Positions 36,920 to 46,643 of a stretch of DNA of 64,000 bases are shown piece by piece; positions within the stretch are counted from its first letter, which is position 1; each line of letters opens with the position of its first letter. Origin of the DNA: JAJDYQ01 sp942491945 (GTDB lineage: Bacteria; Pseudomonadota; Gammaproteobacteria; JAJDYQ01); the NCBI GenBank assembly GCA_942491945.1, contig CALODD010000037.1:1-64000 (forward strand), given 5' to 3'. The notes under the pieces were generated by a model. That model was not told where the DNA came from. It saw nothing but the letters and a program-made list of their open reading frames with translations, and did not search any database. The position numbers and the translations under genes were made by a program.

Positions 36920-38585
36920 ATGTCCATACCTACCATCTTGACGCTTGATGACCTGGCAGAATACGTAGACTACTCTTTCATTGAGGCACTTGATTGCGAT
37001 CCAGAGTCAAGAGCGGATGGCCTTGATCACGCACCACGGCAAGTTTTCTCAGGGCATTATGTTCCCGTTAAACCCACACCGATTGAAGATCCTGAATACG
37101 TTGCCCACAGCAAGAGCTTGTTTCATGAATTGAGCTTGTCTGATGAGTTAGCTGATTCAGCTGATTTTATTCGGTTATTCGCTGGCGATCTCTCGCAGGT
37201 TCCGGATCAGATTCATAAGACAGGCTGGGCTACTGGATACGCACTGTCGATCTACGGTACCGAATACTACGAACAATGCCCGTTCGAAACCGGGAATGGT
37301 TATGGTGATGGCCGAGCAATATCGGTGCTTGAAGTAAATATCAATGGTCGACGCTGGGAGATGCAATTAAAAGGTGGCGGTCGAACGCCATACTGTCGTG
37401 GCGCTGATGGCCGTGCTGTATTGCGATCAAGTGTCCGAGAATTTCTGGCGCAAGAGCACATGCATGCATTGGGCATACCGACCTCACGCTCTTTGAGCTT
37501 AGTTGTATCAAAATCAGAACAGGTGCAACGTCCCTGGTACTCAGAAGGGTCGCAATCAGTAGACCCAGACAGAATTGTGAACGAATCCGTGGCGATCTCT
37601 ACGCGCGTCGCACCCTCCTTCATCCGGGTTGGTCAAATCGAACTGTTTGGTCGTCGTGCTCGAAAGCAGGAGCATCCCAGTGCGATGGAGGAGCTAGAGA
37701 AGATTGTATTGCACGTGATCGATCGTGAGTATAAGGATGACATCGACAGCAATCTCAACTTACCCGACAAAGTTTTACAACTTGCACAGAAATTTCGCGG
37801 GCGCCTTACCTCACTCGTCGCCAACTGGATACGTGTTGGTTATTGCCAGGGTAACTTCAATAGTGATAACTGTGCGGTCGGTGGTTACACACTGGATTAT
37901 GGTCCCTTTGGATTCTGCGAAGCTTTCGACCCTTATTTCCAGCCGTGGACTGGCGGCGGAGAACATTTTTCGTTCTGGAATCAACCTGTGGCTGCAAAAA
38001 AATAATTTCGATATGTTTTGCAAGGCGCTAGCGCCGTTATTGAAAACAGATACACAAGCCCTGCAACAACTTGACGAGATTCAAAATGGCTTTGCGGAGG
38101 ACATGCAGGAAGAAGTCGAAAAAATGTTTGCGGCAAAATTGGGATTACCTCAATTTGACGAGGCATTATTCGGTGAGCTCGCCACATTGATGATGAAGAC
38201 ATCTGTAGATTATACAATCTTCTTCCGGGAGCTTTCGTCTCTACCCTCGGATATTAACCCTCTCAAAAAAAGCTTCTATAGTAATTTAAACGAAGAGATG
38301 GAAAAGCGCTGGATCGAATGGCTGAAAAAATGGAAGACTCTGGCTTGTTCTACCAGTGAGAAAATGAAAAGCATCAACCCAAAATATAGCTTACGTGAGT
38401 GGTTACTTGCACCGGCTTATCAACAAGCAGCTCTGGGGAACTACACGCCACTTCGAGAACTACAGAGTGTTATGACGCATCCTTATGAAGAGCAATCAGA
38501 AGATATAGAAGAGAAATACTACAGACTGAAACCATCTGAGTTTGGCATGCTCGGTGGATTATCACATATGAGCTGCTCTTCCTGA
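36920..38585 (+). pseudogene. selO: Protein adenylyltransferase SelO, frameshift in an A7 run
   Basis: SelO is a pseudokinase-fold AMPylase. The first frame shows the GGGRTPYCRGADGRAVLRSSVREFLAQEHMHALGIPTSR core and GNFNSDNCAVGGYTLDYGPFGF metal-binding motif, then stops at 38005 right after a run of seven A. With six A the reading is VAAKNNFDMFCKALAPLL, and the second frame runs to 38585 with the normal SelO C-terminus ending LSHMSCSS, including the conserved C-terminal Cys. Full length is ~555 aa. A homopolymer miscount is the likeliest explanation; true phase variation cannot be excluded. Confidence 0.9.
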
Positions 38586-38626
38586 TTTCAATATTCTTAA
38601 AAGAACAGCCTTGATGTTGCCAACAA

Positions 38627-40027
38627 CTAGACGACCTGCTCACCATATTTAGTCGATAACGTTATATCCACCCAGAACGTGCTACCTTTATTTAATTCAC
38701 TACTCACATCGATTCGGCCATTCATTAGCTCGACAAGATCCTTACTCAATGCCAGCCCCACACCGGCCCCTTCGATATGTTTATCACCAGCATCTAGTCT
38801 TTCGAAACGATGAAACAGCTTTTTCATCTGGTGTAACTCTAAACCATACCCTGTATCTGCTACCGATATACGGCAATAATCTTCATCCAGTATTCGACTC
38901 TGAATCCTGACTTTCCCGTGCTTACGATTATATTTTGCAGCATTCGACATTAAATTCAGCAGCACCTGCTTAAGCCGAAGCCCATCGGTGTATACCCAGA
39001 TCGACTCATGATGCGAACCATCAAAATTGAATTCCACATCATATTTATCTGCATAAGATGACGTCATGGACTGACAGCTACTCAGGATATCATCCAGCAA
39101 TATATCTTCCATATCGACTTCGAGCTTACCGGCTTCCAGCTTAGCGACATCCAGTACATCATTAATCAAAGCCAGTAAATGCTCTCCTGCATTTAGTATC
39201 TCACTCGCCTGCCTGCGCTGAGAATCATTAATATTCTGATCACTAACTAAAAGGTCAGAAAATCCAATCACAGCGTTCAATGGTGTTCGTAATTCATGCG
39301 ACATACTGGAAACAAATTCAGACTTAGAACGACTACTTGCCTCAGCAGCATCTTTCGCCAATGCGAGTTCTGAATTAATCAACAGTACTTTTCTATAGAC
39401 AAAAACAGATACAACCAGTGCAACAATAATCATGAGCAGGCTAATGCTCACGAGAAAAGTATAGATATTGTTATGACTCGACGTCAGATCCCTCAGTGCG
39501 TACTGCGCCAGTTGATCCTGATACTCAATCATCGCCTGAATTGCCAGTAACTGCTTACGACGATGTTTCTGTAATTGCTCACTCCGGATAATGCCTGAGG
39601 CCAGCTCGATTTCATCCTGTTGAATCAGATCAACGACCTGAGCCTGTACTTCATACGTTGCATCAGCAGATTCAACAATGGTATTAACGATTGCCATCTC
39701 TTCGATATCCATAGGCAGTTCGCTCAACTCGGACATATTTGAAATAAACTGTGGTGCATAGGAACGGAATTCCTGAATCGTGTCATCCCGGTCAAAAGGA
39801 TCAGATTGAATAATCGTTTTATCCAGTAACAGCAGTCGGGTTACAGCTATACGGTTCATGGTGCTCGCATGCTGAACTTTTTTACTTCGAACCTGGTTAC
39901 TTTCCTGCAGAAATTCCTGCGTCTTGTTTACGTGCTGCAAGCTGATTGCCACAATCAGAATCAACGACAAGACAAAGATGCCGAGCATCGACAGCAATAG
40001 CCTTCGTGTGTATTTAACTGGATGCAT
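38627..40027 (-). CDS. Sensor histidine kinase
   Basis: 466 aa. Two membrane helices (residues ~10-32 and ~188-212) flank a helical periplasmic sensor with a DDTIQEFRSYAPQF segment. HisKA has SSMSHELRTPLNAVIGFSDLL, and the ATPase domain has LMSNAAKYN, DTGYGLE and GAGVGLALSKDL. The kinase domain is closely similar to that of the hybrid kinase at 26851-29385, but there is no PAS or receiver. No cognate regulator adjacent. Confidence 0.92.
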   Translation of the reverse strand: MHPVKYTRRLLLSMLGIFVLSLILIVAISLQHVNKTQEFLQESNQVRSKKVQHASTMNRIAVTRLLLLDKTIIQSDPFDRDDTIQEFRSYAPQFISNMSELSELPMDIEEMAIVNTIVESADATYEVQAQVVDLIQQDEIELASGIIRSEQLQKHRRKQLLAIQAMIEYQDQLAQYALRDLTSSHNNIYTFLVSISLLMIIVALVVSVFVYRKVLLINSELALAKDAAEASSRSKSEFVSSMSHELRTPLNAVIGFSDLLVSDQNINDSQRRQASEILNAGEHLLALINDVLDVAKLEAGKLEVDMEDILLDDILSSCQSMTSSYADKYDVEFNFDGSHHESIWVYTDGLRLKQVLLNLMSNAAKYNRKHGKVRIQSRILDEDYCRISVADTGYGLELHQMKKLFHRFERLDAGDKHIEGAGVGLALSKDLVELMNGRIDVSSELNKGSTFWVDITLSTKYGEQVV

Positions 40028-40031
40028 CGAT

Positions 40032-40469
40032 CTATTCGCCCATCACCTGAATACTGATCTGCCGTTCACGCGGCCCATCTAGATCAAAGAAAATCACTGA
40101 TTGCCATTGACCAAGTTGTAACTCAGCATTAGTTACGGGGATGACCTCAGATGAAGACAGTAGCATCGCCTGAATATGCGCATGCGCATTCTCTGGTTCA
40201 TTTTCAGGACAATCACGCAGATGAATATCGTTATGTAAATACTTATCTTCAGCCGGCACCAGATGACCAAAATACTCGCGCACATCATCCAGCAAACGAC
40301 TCTCGTACTCGTTAATTGCGAGTGCCGTTGTTGTATGACGTGACGTCACAGTCAACAAACCATTTTGTAGTTTGCTGTCCAGTAGAAATTGTTGAATGAC
40401 ATCATCGAGCTGATACAGACCAATACCCGGATCGGTCTGCAACTGATGAGTCATAGACTGGATAATCAT
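40032..40469 (-). CDS. yjbQ: YjbQ / UPF0047 family protein
   Basis: 145 aa from ATG 40469; the frame is open 54 codons further, but that part has no family similarity, and GGGGGG lies 6 nt before 40469. Family motifs: LLTVTSRHTTTALAINEYESRLLDD (His..Glu), YLHNDIHLRDCPENEPENAHAHIQAMLL and GQWQSVIFFDLDGPRERQI. Members show weak thiamine-phosphate synthase activity; their true role is unclear. Confidence 0.92.
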   Translation of the reverse strand: MIIQSMTHQLQTDPGIGLYQLDDVIQQFLLDSKLQNGLLTVTSRHTTTALAINEYESRLLDDVREYFGHLVPAEDKYLHNDIHLRDCPENEPENAHAHIQAMLLSSSEVIPVTNAELQLGQWQSVIFFDLDGPRERQISIQVMGE

Positions 40470-40696
40470 AGCCCCCCCGTTGGCTATACTATCTTTGGAC
40501 AATAAGAGAGCAGAACTTAACCGCGACCCCTTACCTAACCTAAGTTCGCAGTATCTCGAAATATCCACATAACTTCCACTACTATTAAGTGGTTGTAACC
40601 CCTCTTGCCGCAGATCAATACCAATCAACATATAAGGCGCGTATGATTCGCGCTTGATACGGATGTACGCTATTAAGTACGCACCAGAGAACGAAC

Positions 40697-41560
40697 ATGA
40701 AATGTAACACTATTGCCAGACTCCTGATTACCTGCCCAGATCAACCAGGTATTGTCTCGGCTGTCACCACATTCTTCTATAACCATGGTGCCAATATCAC
40801 CATGCTGGATCAGCATTCCTCCGATCCAGAGGGCGGTACATTTTTCATGCGTATCGAATTCCAGACTCCAAATCTCGATGTCGACCGAAAAGTACTGGAA
40901 GACGCATTTGCCAAAGCCGTGGCGCAACGCTTCGAGATGCAATGGGATATCAGTTACGTTACCGACTTAAAGAAAGTCGTTGTCATGGTGTCTCAATATG
41001 ATCATGCCATGCTCGAAGTCCTGTGGCGTAATCAACGCGGTGAACTACCTGCTGATATCACCATGGTCATCAGTAATCACCCCGACATGGAAAAAGTGGT
41101 TTCTGATTTTGGAATCCCGTTTCATCATGTACCAGTGAATAAGGACAATAAACCTGAAGCCGAACAGCAGATACTCGAACTCATCAATGGACAGGCTGAC
41201 CTGGTGGTCCTCGCGCGTTATATGCAGATCCTGAGTGATAGTTTTGTCGCCAACTATCCGAACAAAATCATCAATATTCACCACTCCTTCCTGCCCGCTT
41301 TCATCGGCGCCAACCCCTATCGAAAAGCCTGCGAACGCGGCGTTAAGCTCATCGGAGCAACCGCGCACTATGTAACAGCAGACCTCGACGAAGGTCCGAT
41401 CATCGAACAGGAAGTCAGTCGCGTATCACATCGCTACGACGCCGAAGAGATGAAAGAAGCCGGTATGGAACTGGAACGTACGGCACTGGCACGCGCGGTG
41501 AAGTGGCACCTGGAAGACCGGATTATCGTGCAGGGTAATCGCACCATCGTATTTAACTAA
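40697..41560 (+). CDS. purU: Formyltetrahydrofolate deformylase
   Basis: 287 aa. An N-terminal ACT domain (ITCPDQPGIVSAVTTFFYNHGANI) is followed by the formyltransferase-fold domain with MVISNHPDMEKVVSDFGIPFHHVP, NIHHSFLPAFIGANPYRKACERGVKLIGATAHYV and DLDEGPIIEQ (catalytic Asn/His/Asp set). It hydrolyses 10-formyl-THF to formate, balancing one-carbon pools. Divergent from yjbQ. Confidence 0.97.
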   Translation: MKCNTIARLLITCPDQPGIVSAVTTFFYNHGANITMLDQHSSDPEGGTFFMRIEFQTPNLDVDRKVLEDAFAKAVAQRFEMQWDISYVTDLKKVVVMVSQYDHAMLEVLWRNQRGELPADITMVISNHPDMEKVVSDFGIPFHHVPVNKDNKPEAEQQILELINGQADLVVLARYMQILSDSFVANYPNKIINIHHSFLPAFIGANPYRKACERGVKLIGATAHYVTADLDEGPIIEQEVSRVSHRYDAEEMKEAGMELERTALARAVKWHLEDRIIVQGNRTIVFN

Positions 41561-41719
41561 ACCGGCCTGCAATTCCTGCATGCTCTAAGCGAGCCTTATC
41601 CACCACAGCGACACGAACAGCCTTCACTAAAACAGACCGAAATATCACGTCCTCCGTGTCTTTGCAGGGAATAAATCAACAATCAAAACCGCTCTGATCT
41701 TTTAACGTAGAATGCCGCC

Positions 41720-42718
41720 ATGAATCAGGCCCACCCCTACGAAGCACTTACCCCCGATGTTCTGCTCGATGCCGTTGAAGCCCATGGCTTTCTCTGCGAC
41801 GGTAGTTTTCTGGCACTCAACAGTTATGAAAACCGGGTTTACCAGGTAGGCATCGAAGACGATAAACCGGTCATTGCCAAGTTTTATCGCCCCGGACGCT
41901 GGCCGACGAAGGCGATTCAGGAAGAACATGATTTTTCTCTGTCCCTGGAAGAACATGAAATCCCTGTCGTTACACCGATTAAAAATGAAAACGGCGACAC
42001 ACTGTTTACTTACGGTGATTTTCAGTTCGCTCTGTTCCCAAGGCAAGGCGGCTACTGGCCAGAATTGAATGATCCAGATGATCGAATGCAGTTTGGTCGT
42101 TTGATGGGGCGCATCCATGCAGTTGGCAGTACCACATCTTTTGATCATCGCCCTACTCTGAATATCGAGACGTTTGGTTCAACATCTCGTGATTACCTGT
42201 TAGAGAATGATTTCATTCCGTCCGAGCTGCTAACAGCCTATGAAACCCTGACTGACGATCTGCTAAAACAGATCGCGAATGCTTATGACCGTGCTGGTGA
42301 CATTGACTTAATTCGACTCCATGGCGATTGCCATGCTGGGAATATTTTATGGACACCCGACGGACCACACTTTGTTGATCTCGATGACTGCAGGATGGGG
42401 CCAGCGATTCAGGACATCTGGATGCTGTTGTCCGGTGAACGTGATGAACAGACGATACAGCTGGAAGATTATCTGGAAGGCTATGAAGAATTCCACGACT
42501 TCAATCCGAGCGAATTAAATCTCATCGAGGCATTACGCACGCTACGCCTGATGCATTACGCCGCATGGCTGGCGCGACGGTGGGAAGACCCGGCTTTCCC
42601 TAAAAACTTTCCCTGGTTTAATGAACAACGTTACTGGGAGGAACATATACTCACACTTCGTGAACAGGCAGCGGCGATGAATGAACCACCACTACAATAC
42701 GGGCAATTTGGAATATAA
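41720..42718 (+). CDS. srkA: Stress response kinase A (YihE/SrkA)
   Basis: 332 aa. Phosphotransferase-family protein kinase with SYENRVYQVGIEDDKPVIAKFYRPGRW (nucleotide Lys), HGDCHAGNILW (catalytic loop Asp) and FVDLDDCRMGPAIQD (metal Asp). SrkA counters stress-induced death by acting downstream of MazEF in E. coli. The nitroreductase gene follows by 8 bp. Confidence 0.95.
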   Translation: MNQAHPYEALTPDVLLDAVEAHGFLCDGSFLALNSYENRVYQVGIEDDKPVIAKFYRPGRWPTKAIQEEHDFSLSLEEHEIPVVTPIKNENGDTLFTYGDFQFALFPRQGGYWPELNDPDDRMQFGRLMGRIHAVGSTTSFDHRPTLNIETFGSTSRDYLLENDFIPSELLTAYETLTDDLLKQIANAYDRAGDIDLIRLHGDCHAGNILWTPDGPHFVDLDDCRMGPAIQDIWMLLSGERDEQTIQLEDYLEGYEEFHDFNPSELNLIEALRTLRLMHYAAWLARRWEDPAFPKNFPWFNEQRYWEEHILTLREQAAAMNEPPLQYGQFGI

Positions 42719-42726
42719 GGACTAAT

Positions 42727-43290
42727 ATGAGCCGCACAACATCATTAGAAAAACTCGACCCACAATTCACTGATCGTTGGTCACCTCGTGCATTTCTAAG
42801 TGAGGCGATTTCACAGGAAAACATCGATACGATTTTTGAAGCTGCTCGCTGGAGCCCGTCTTGTTTTAACGCGCAACCCTGGCGGTTTGTTTATGCCACT
42901 GGTGGTGATGCAAAAGAGGCTTTATTAAGTGCACTGGCTGAAGGCAATCTGTCCTGGGCGAAAGAAGCACCTGTGATTGCTTATGCATTTAGTTACAACG
43001 TGTTTGACCATAATGGCAAACCGAATCGCTGGGCTGAATTTGATACCGGTGCAGCCTGGATGGCGTTATCACTACAGGCCAATAAACTGGGTTATCACAC
43101 TCACGCCATGGGTGGCTTTGATGCCGACAAGGCGTTTGAAGTTTGTAATGTTGACCCCGAAACCCATACCGCACTTTGCGGTATTGTCATCGGCAAAATA
43201 GCTGATGCAAGCCAGTTACCAGAAGAACTTCAGGAACGTGAAGAACCAAGTAACCGTGAACCGTTAGACAGCATCCTCATTGCGCGGTGA
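42727..43290 (+). CDS. Nitroreductase-family flavoprotein
   Basis: 187 aa. The FMN-binding N-terminus RWSPRAFLSEAIS and AARWSPSCFNAQPWRF, and the AWMALSLQANKLGYHTHAMGGFD segment, define the family. It reduces nitro- or other electrophilic compounds with NAD(P)H; the physiological substrate is unknown. Follows srkA closely and overlaps the convergent oxygenase gene by 27 bp. Confidence 0.93.
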   Translation: MSRTTSLEKLDPQFTDRWSPRAFLSEAISQENIDTIFEAARWSPSCFNAQPWRFVYATGGDAKEALLSALAEGNLSWAKEAPVIAYAFSYNVFDHNGKPNRWAEFDTGAAWMALSLQANKLGYHTHAMGGFDADKAFEVCNVDPETHTALCGIVIGKIADASQLPEELQEREEPSNREPLDSILIAR

Positions 43291-43788
43291 ACCATAATTC
43301 ATACCAATCGATAAACGCATTTCTCGACTTTTGTTTTCTGTCACTTCATGCACGTTGCTGGCAGAAAATAAAACCAGCTTACCCTCTTCAGGCTGAATCG
43401 TAACCAGCTCATCGCCGTCATGCAGAATCAGGTCACCTGATTTCTCGGGCACCTTGAGATAGTAAACTCCGGAGAGTTTTTCATCGTCATCATCATGGCT
43501 ATGCGGCAGCGTCACATGACTGGGGTGCATCTCGTTAAACCAGAAACCACAGCGCAAACCATCGACTGACTCTCCTAGTACCTCAGCAGCAGAGGCTAAC
43601 CAGAATTCAATTAACGGTAGTATTTCGGCTATTTCATCGCGATCAATATAAATATTTTCGTAACGCCCACCGAAGAAGTGTGTTTTACGGACTGAATCAG
43701 TATCCACCAACGTTTGATAGTGCTGGCTCAATTGCTCGTTCAGCGATACCGCATCGGGATAGTGAAATGTGTAATACAAGTTTTCCAT
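43264..43788 (-). CDS. 2-oxoglutarate/Fe(II) oxygenase-like protein
   Basis: 174 aa. The jelly-roll iron site is visible as LPHSHDDDDEKLSGVYYLKVPEKSGDLILHD (HxD-type) and a distal SASNVHEVTENKSREMRLSIGMNYG (His, then Arg for 2OG). Similar to the putative 2OG-Fe(II) oxygenases of the TIGR02466/phage-P4H-like group. Substrate unknown. The C-terminal coding end overlaps the nitroreductase gene. Confidence 0.8.
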   Translation of the reverse strand: MENLYYTFHYPDAVSLNEQLSQHYQTLVDTDSVRKTHFFGGRYENIYIDRDEIAEILPLIEFWLASAAEVLGESVDGLRCGFWFNEMHPSHVTLPHSHDDDDEKLSGVYYLKVPEKSGDLILHDGDELVTIQPEEGKLVLFSASNVHEVTENKSREMRLSIGMNYGSPRNEDAV

Positions 43789-43828
43789 CGATCCAGTAAC
43801 CTTTGATTAAGTCATGTGGCTTGATAAG

Positions 43829-43920
43829 GCTGAGATAAAATCACTCAGATCAAGGCGAAAATTGATGGTAATAGCTGAACTATCACCAAAATTTTCAACG
43901 CAGAGATGAAAGATTTTAGC
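43829..43920. repeat. Intergenic hairpin repeat, copy C
   Basis: Arms 43829-43874 and 43880-43920 are imperfect inverses: AAAATCACTCAGATCAAGGC pairs with a later GCAGAGATGAAAGATTTTAG region, and TTGATGGTAATAG with CTATCACCAAAATT. The CAAGGC and AACGCAG cores are shared with the hairpin repeats at 45134-45250 and 52789-52904. REP/ERIC-like element. Confidence 0.65.
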
Positions 43921-44022
43921 CCGCATGATCTGTTCCATTACTTACTCAGAGATTACTTAAGTTAAAGGCATTCATTCATGTGTTCAACTATGCTTGGTTA
44001 ATTGATCTCAACTGGCCTGTTT

Positions 44023-44658
44023 ATGACAATTCGACGACTTATTCCGCTACTCCTTATCCCCCTGCTGGGTATCGTCGCCTGTGATCAGTCCAATCCTGTA
44101 CGCCCTTCTGGCTACCTGGTGAATTACCAACATTTAAAACCTACAGATAGCACCGGCCAAACTCTTTATTTCGAAGACAAAAGTGCACCATGGGGTAGCT
44201 ATCACTCCATCATGTTTGATGAGGTAGCGGTACGTACATCGCTCGAAAGTCGTGGACAGTCTATCTCCGCCAAAGACCTGAAGAAAATGCGTAATCATTT
44301 TCAACGCACCCTGGCGAATTCGGCCTGTAGCCGACTTAATTTCACTAATAAACCCGGTAAAGGCGTCATCATGCTGCGTACCGCTATAGTCGATATCAAA
44401 CCTGTGAATGTCGCGGCCAATGTCGTCAGCAAGGGACTATTCTTTGTTCCCGTCGATTTCGGTAAAGCAGCCATTGAAGGCGAATTACGAGATTCAATCA
44501 CGGGGCAGCACCTGGCATCAATCGTGGACCGTAAATTCGGCTCCTTTGTCGACCCCATCCATAGCTATACAACATGGGGCGCCGTAGAAGATGCCTTTGA
44601 GGCCTGGTCCGAGGAATTAGGCGGCATACTGGATAAGAATCTACCTCCTGAAAAATAA
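44023..44658 (+). CDS. DUF3313 family lipoprotein
   Basis: 211 aa from ATG 44023, chosen over 44002 because it begins directly with the signal TIRRLIPLLLIPLLGIVAC, whose last residue is the lipidated Cys. The body (SGYLVNYQHLKPT, a TAIVDIKPVN segment and DSITGQHLASIVDRKFG) matches DUF3313. Outer-membrane or periplasmic lipoprotein of unknown role. Confidence 0.85.
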   Translation: MTIRRLIPLLLIPLLGIVACDQSNPVRPSGYLVNYQHLKPTDSTGQTLYFEDKSAPWGSYHSIMFDEVAVRTSLESRGQSISAKDLKKMRNHFQRTLANSACSRLNFTNKPGKGVIMLRTAIVDIKPVNVAANVVSKGLFFVPVDFGKAAIEGELRDSITGQHLASIVDRKFGSFVDPIHSYTTWGAVEDAFEAWSEELGGILDKNLPPEK

Positions 44659-44746
44659 CATTCCAATGATACGTATCCCCTTGTGAATGCTGGATTTGGC
44701 CTCATTTCTGCTAAACTGATGAAAATTTAGTTACGAGGGATCGAAC

Positions 44747-45127
44747 ATGACTGGCAATCCACAATTCAAGAAAGAGCTCACCGACGAAGTAAACGTTACT
44801 GATACGGCAATTGAGCAATTACTTAACCTGACTAAAGACGAAGAAGACGTCACCGGCGTTCGTATCTTTGTATCTGGCGGCGGCTGCGGTGGCATGAGCT
44901 ACGGCATGACGCTGGTTGAAGAGCCTACTGACTTCGATGCGACATGGAGCAAAGATGGCCTGAATGTGTATGTTGATGCGGTGGCACTGTCTTATCTCGA
45001 AGGTGTGGAAATCGACTTTCAGGATCAGGGCGTTAACAAAAGCTTCGTATTCAAGAATGTCTTTGCCAGCACCGGTGGTTCGGGGACTTGTGGGAGTTGT
45101 GGAGCAGCCGGCGGCGGTTGCGGTTAG
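44747..45127 (+). CDS. IscA/HesB-type iron-sulfur assembly protein
   Basis: 126 aa. The N-terminal VTDTAIEQLLNL and GVRIFVSGGGCGGMSYGMTLVEEP give the first conserved Cys. The usual CGCGxSF end is replaced by GTCGSCGAAGGGCG, giving four cysteines in a Gly-rich tail. A-type carriers pass Fe-S clusters to apo-proteins. The ACGAGGGATCGAAC leader supplies the RBS. It is not in an isc/suf operon here. Confidence 0.85.
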   Translation: MTGNPQFKKELTDEVNVTDTAIEQLLNLTKDEEDVTGVRIFVSGGGCGGMSYGMTLVEEPTDFDATWSKDGLNVYVDAVALSYLEGVEIDFQDQGVNKSFVFKNVFASTGGSGTCGSCGAAGGGCG

Positions 45128-45133
45128 CCTGAA

Positions 45134-45250
45134 TTTCTACTCAGGCGGCGTAATACGGCGTTAAAAGTTTACTCGGAATACTCATGTATTCACATATACA
45201 TTCCGTTTCCTCGTAAACTTTTGCCTTGTCTTACACCACCTGAGCGAAAT
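45134..45250. repeat. Intergenic hairpin repeat, copy A
   Basis: CTCAGGCGGCGTAATACGGC plus GTTAAAAGTTTAC on the left pairs with GTAAACTTTTGCCTTGTC plus TTACACCACCTGAG on the right. The loop contains GGAATA/TATTCC-like repeats. The same arms, diverged, form the hairpin at 52789-52904. Confidence 0.75.
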
Positions 45251-45326
45251 TCTTTAGTTCATCAACCTTCTTTGATTTACCTGGCTGGGAAGGAAAAATC
45301 TATCGCTCTCAGCAGTTATACCGACT

Positions 45327-45355
45327 AAAAAAGCCTCGCACTGCGGGGCTTTTTT
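45327..45355. terminator. Rho-independent terminator, bidirectional form
   Basis: AAAAAAGCCTCGCA, then CTGCGGGGCTTTTTT. A GC-rich stem flanked by A- and T-runs, 200 bp downstream of the IscA-type gene and 17 bp before the ATP-grasp start. Confidence 0.85.
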
Positions 45356-45371
45356 ATTGAACAATACATCT

Positions 45372-46616
45372 ATGCCTGGCCGTCTCCTTCTTATTGCCCA
45401 ACCCAATAGCTATCGTATTGCGCCATATATCAAGGCCGCGCATCAGATGGGCATGGAGATACTCATTGCCTCTCGTGGTGAGTACTCATTAATCACGGAA
45501 GTACACGAAGGCCTGAATATCGATTTTGATAAACCGGATGAAGCAATCGGTCTGATTCTTGAGGAGGCAAAGAAGAAACCGTTTAGCGGCGTACTAGGGA
45601 GCGATGACAGCACAGTAGAACTCGCGGCGCGGGTTGCCGAAAAACTAGACTTGCCACATAACCCTCCTGACGCGGCTCGAGCGTCACGAAGAAAAGATCT
45701 TGCGCGAATTCATTTACAGTCTGCGGGTTGTCCAGTACCAAAACACACACTGATCGATCTAAGCAAATCACTGGATGAGCAACTAGCGGACATTACTTAC
45801 CCCTGCGTCCTCAAACCACTTAACCTCTCCGCTAGCCGTGGGGTTATTCGAGCAAATAACAAAGAGGAATTCACCAACGCCTGTGATCGCATCCATGCTA
45901 TTACCCAATCAGAAAATACCGACCCCATCGAGCAACATCACCTTCTCGTAGAACAATATATTGATGGTGAAGAAATCGCCTTTGAAGGTTTCCTGCAGGA
46001 AGGGACATTGACCCAGCTTGTTATTTTCGACAAACCAGAACCGCTGATCGGGCCCTGCTTCGAAGAAACCATCTACGTCACGCCTTCTGCCTTATCTGAA
46101 ACAAAACAGACGCTCGTCCGAGAACGTGTGCAACAGGCCTGTGATGCCTACGGCCTGACCACTGGCCCAGTGCATGCGGAACTAAGGATCAACGATGAGG
46201 ATGCCTGGATACTCGAAGTTGCCAGCCGAACCATTGGCGGTGATTGTGGACGTACGCTCGATACCGGTCAGGGACTCAATATTGAAGCACTGACTATTAC
46301 GCTGGCAACCGGGCAACAACCAAACGTCGAAACACCCGAAGGCGCTCGTGGTGTCATGATGTTACCGATTCCAGGGAAGGGACTATTAAAACGAGTTGAG
46401 GGGTTAACAGAAGCAAGAAATGTCGACCATATTAAAGCCGTTGAGATCGTCATACCTGAAGGCCATAAACTCATCCCACTACCCGAAGGCAACCAGTATC
46501 CAGGCTATATTTTCGCAGAAGCGGATACCCGCGAGCAGGTTATCCAGGCACTTCAAACCGCACAGCAGAAACTGAACTTTATTTTAAGACCACTGCTGGA
46601 AATACAATATACTTAG
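45372..46616 (+). CDS. ATP-grasp ligase-like protein
   Basis: 414 aa from ATG 45372; an in-frame TTG at 45357 would add five residues. A PurK/carbamoyl-phosphate-synthetase-like ATP-grasp: N-terminal Rossmann part (LLLIAQPNSYRIAPYIKAA), YPCVLKPLNLSASRGVIRA (nucleotide Lys), LVEQYIDGEEIAFEGF and VHAELRINDEDAWILEVASRTIGGDCGRTL (metal Glu). Reaction and substrate are unknown. queD follows by 27 bp. Confidence 0.87.
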   Translation: MPGRLLLIAQPNSYRIAPYIKAAHQMGMEILIASRGEYSLITEVHEGLNIDFDKPDEAIGLILEEAKKKPFSGVLGSDDSTVELAARVAEKLDLPHNPPDAARASRRKDLARIHLQSAGCPVPKHTLIDLSKSLDEQLADITYPCVLKPLNLSASRGVIRANNKEEFTNACDRIHAITQSENTDPIEQHHLLVEQYIDGEEIAFEGFLQEGTLTQLVIFDKPEPLIGPCFEETIYVTPSALSETKQTLVRERVQQACDAYGLTTGPVHAELRINDEDAWILEVASRTIGGDCGRTLDTGQGLNIEALTITLATGQQPNVETPEGARGVMMLPIPGKGLLKRVEGLTEARNVDHIKAVEIVIPEGHKLIPLPEGNQYPGYIFAEADTREQVIQALQTAQQKLNFILRPLLEIQYT

Positions 46617-46643
46617 CGTATTGCTTAGACAGAACGATCAACT

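Noticed and set aside
40470..40631. N-terminal extension of yjbQ to 40631
   Set aside because: No similarity to the family, and a G-rich ribosome binding site lies directly before ATG 40469.
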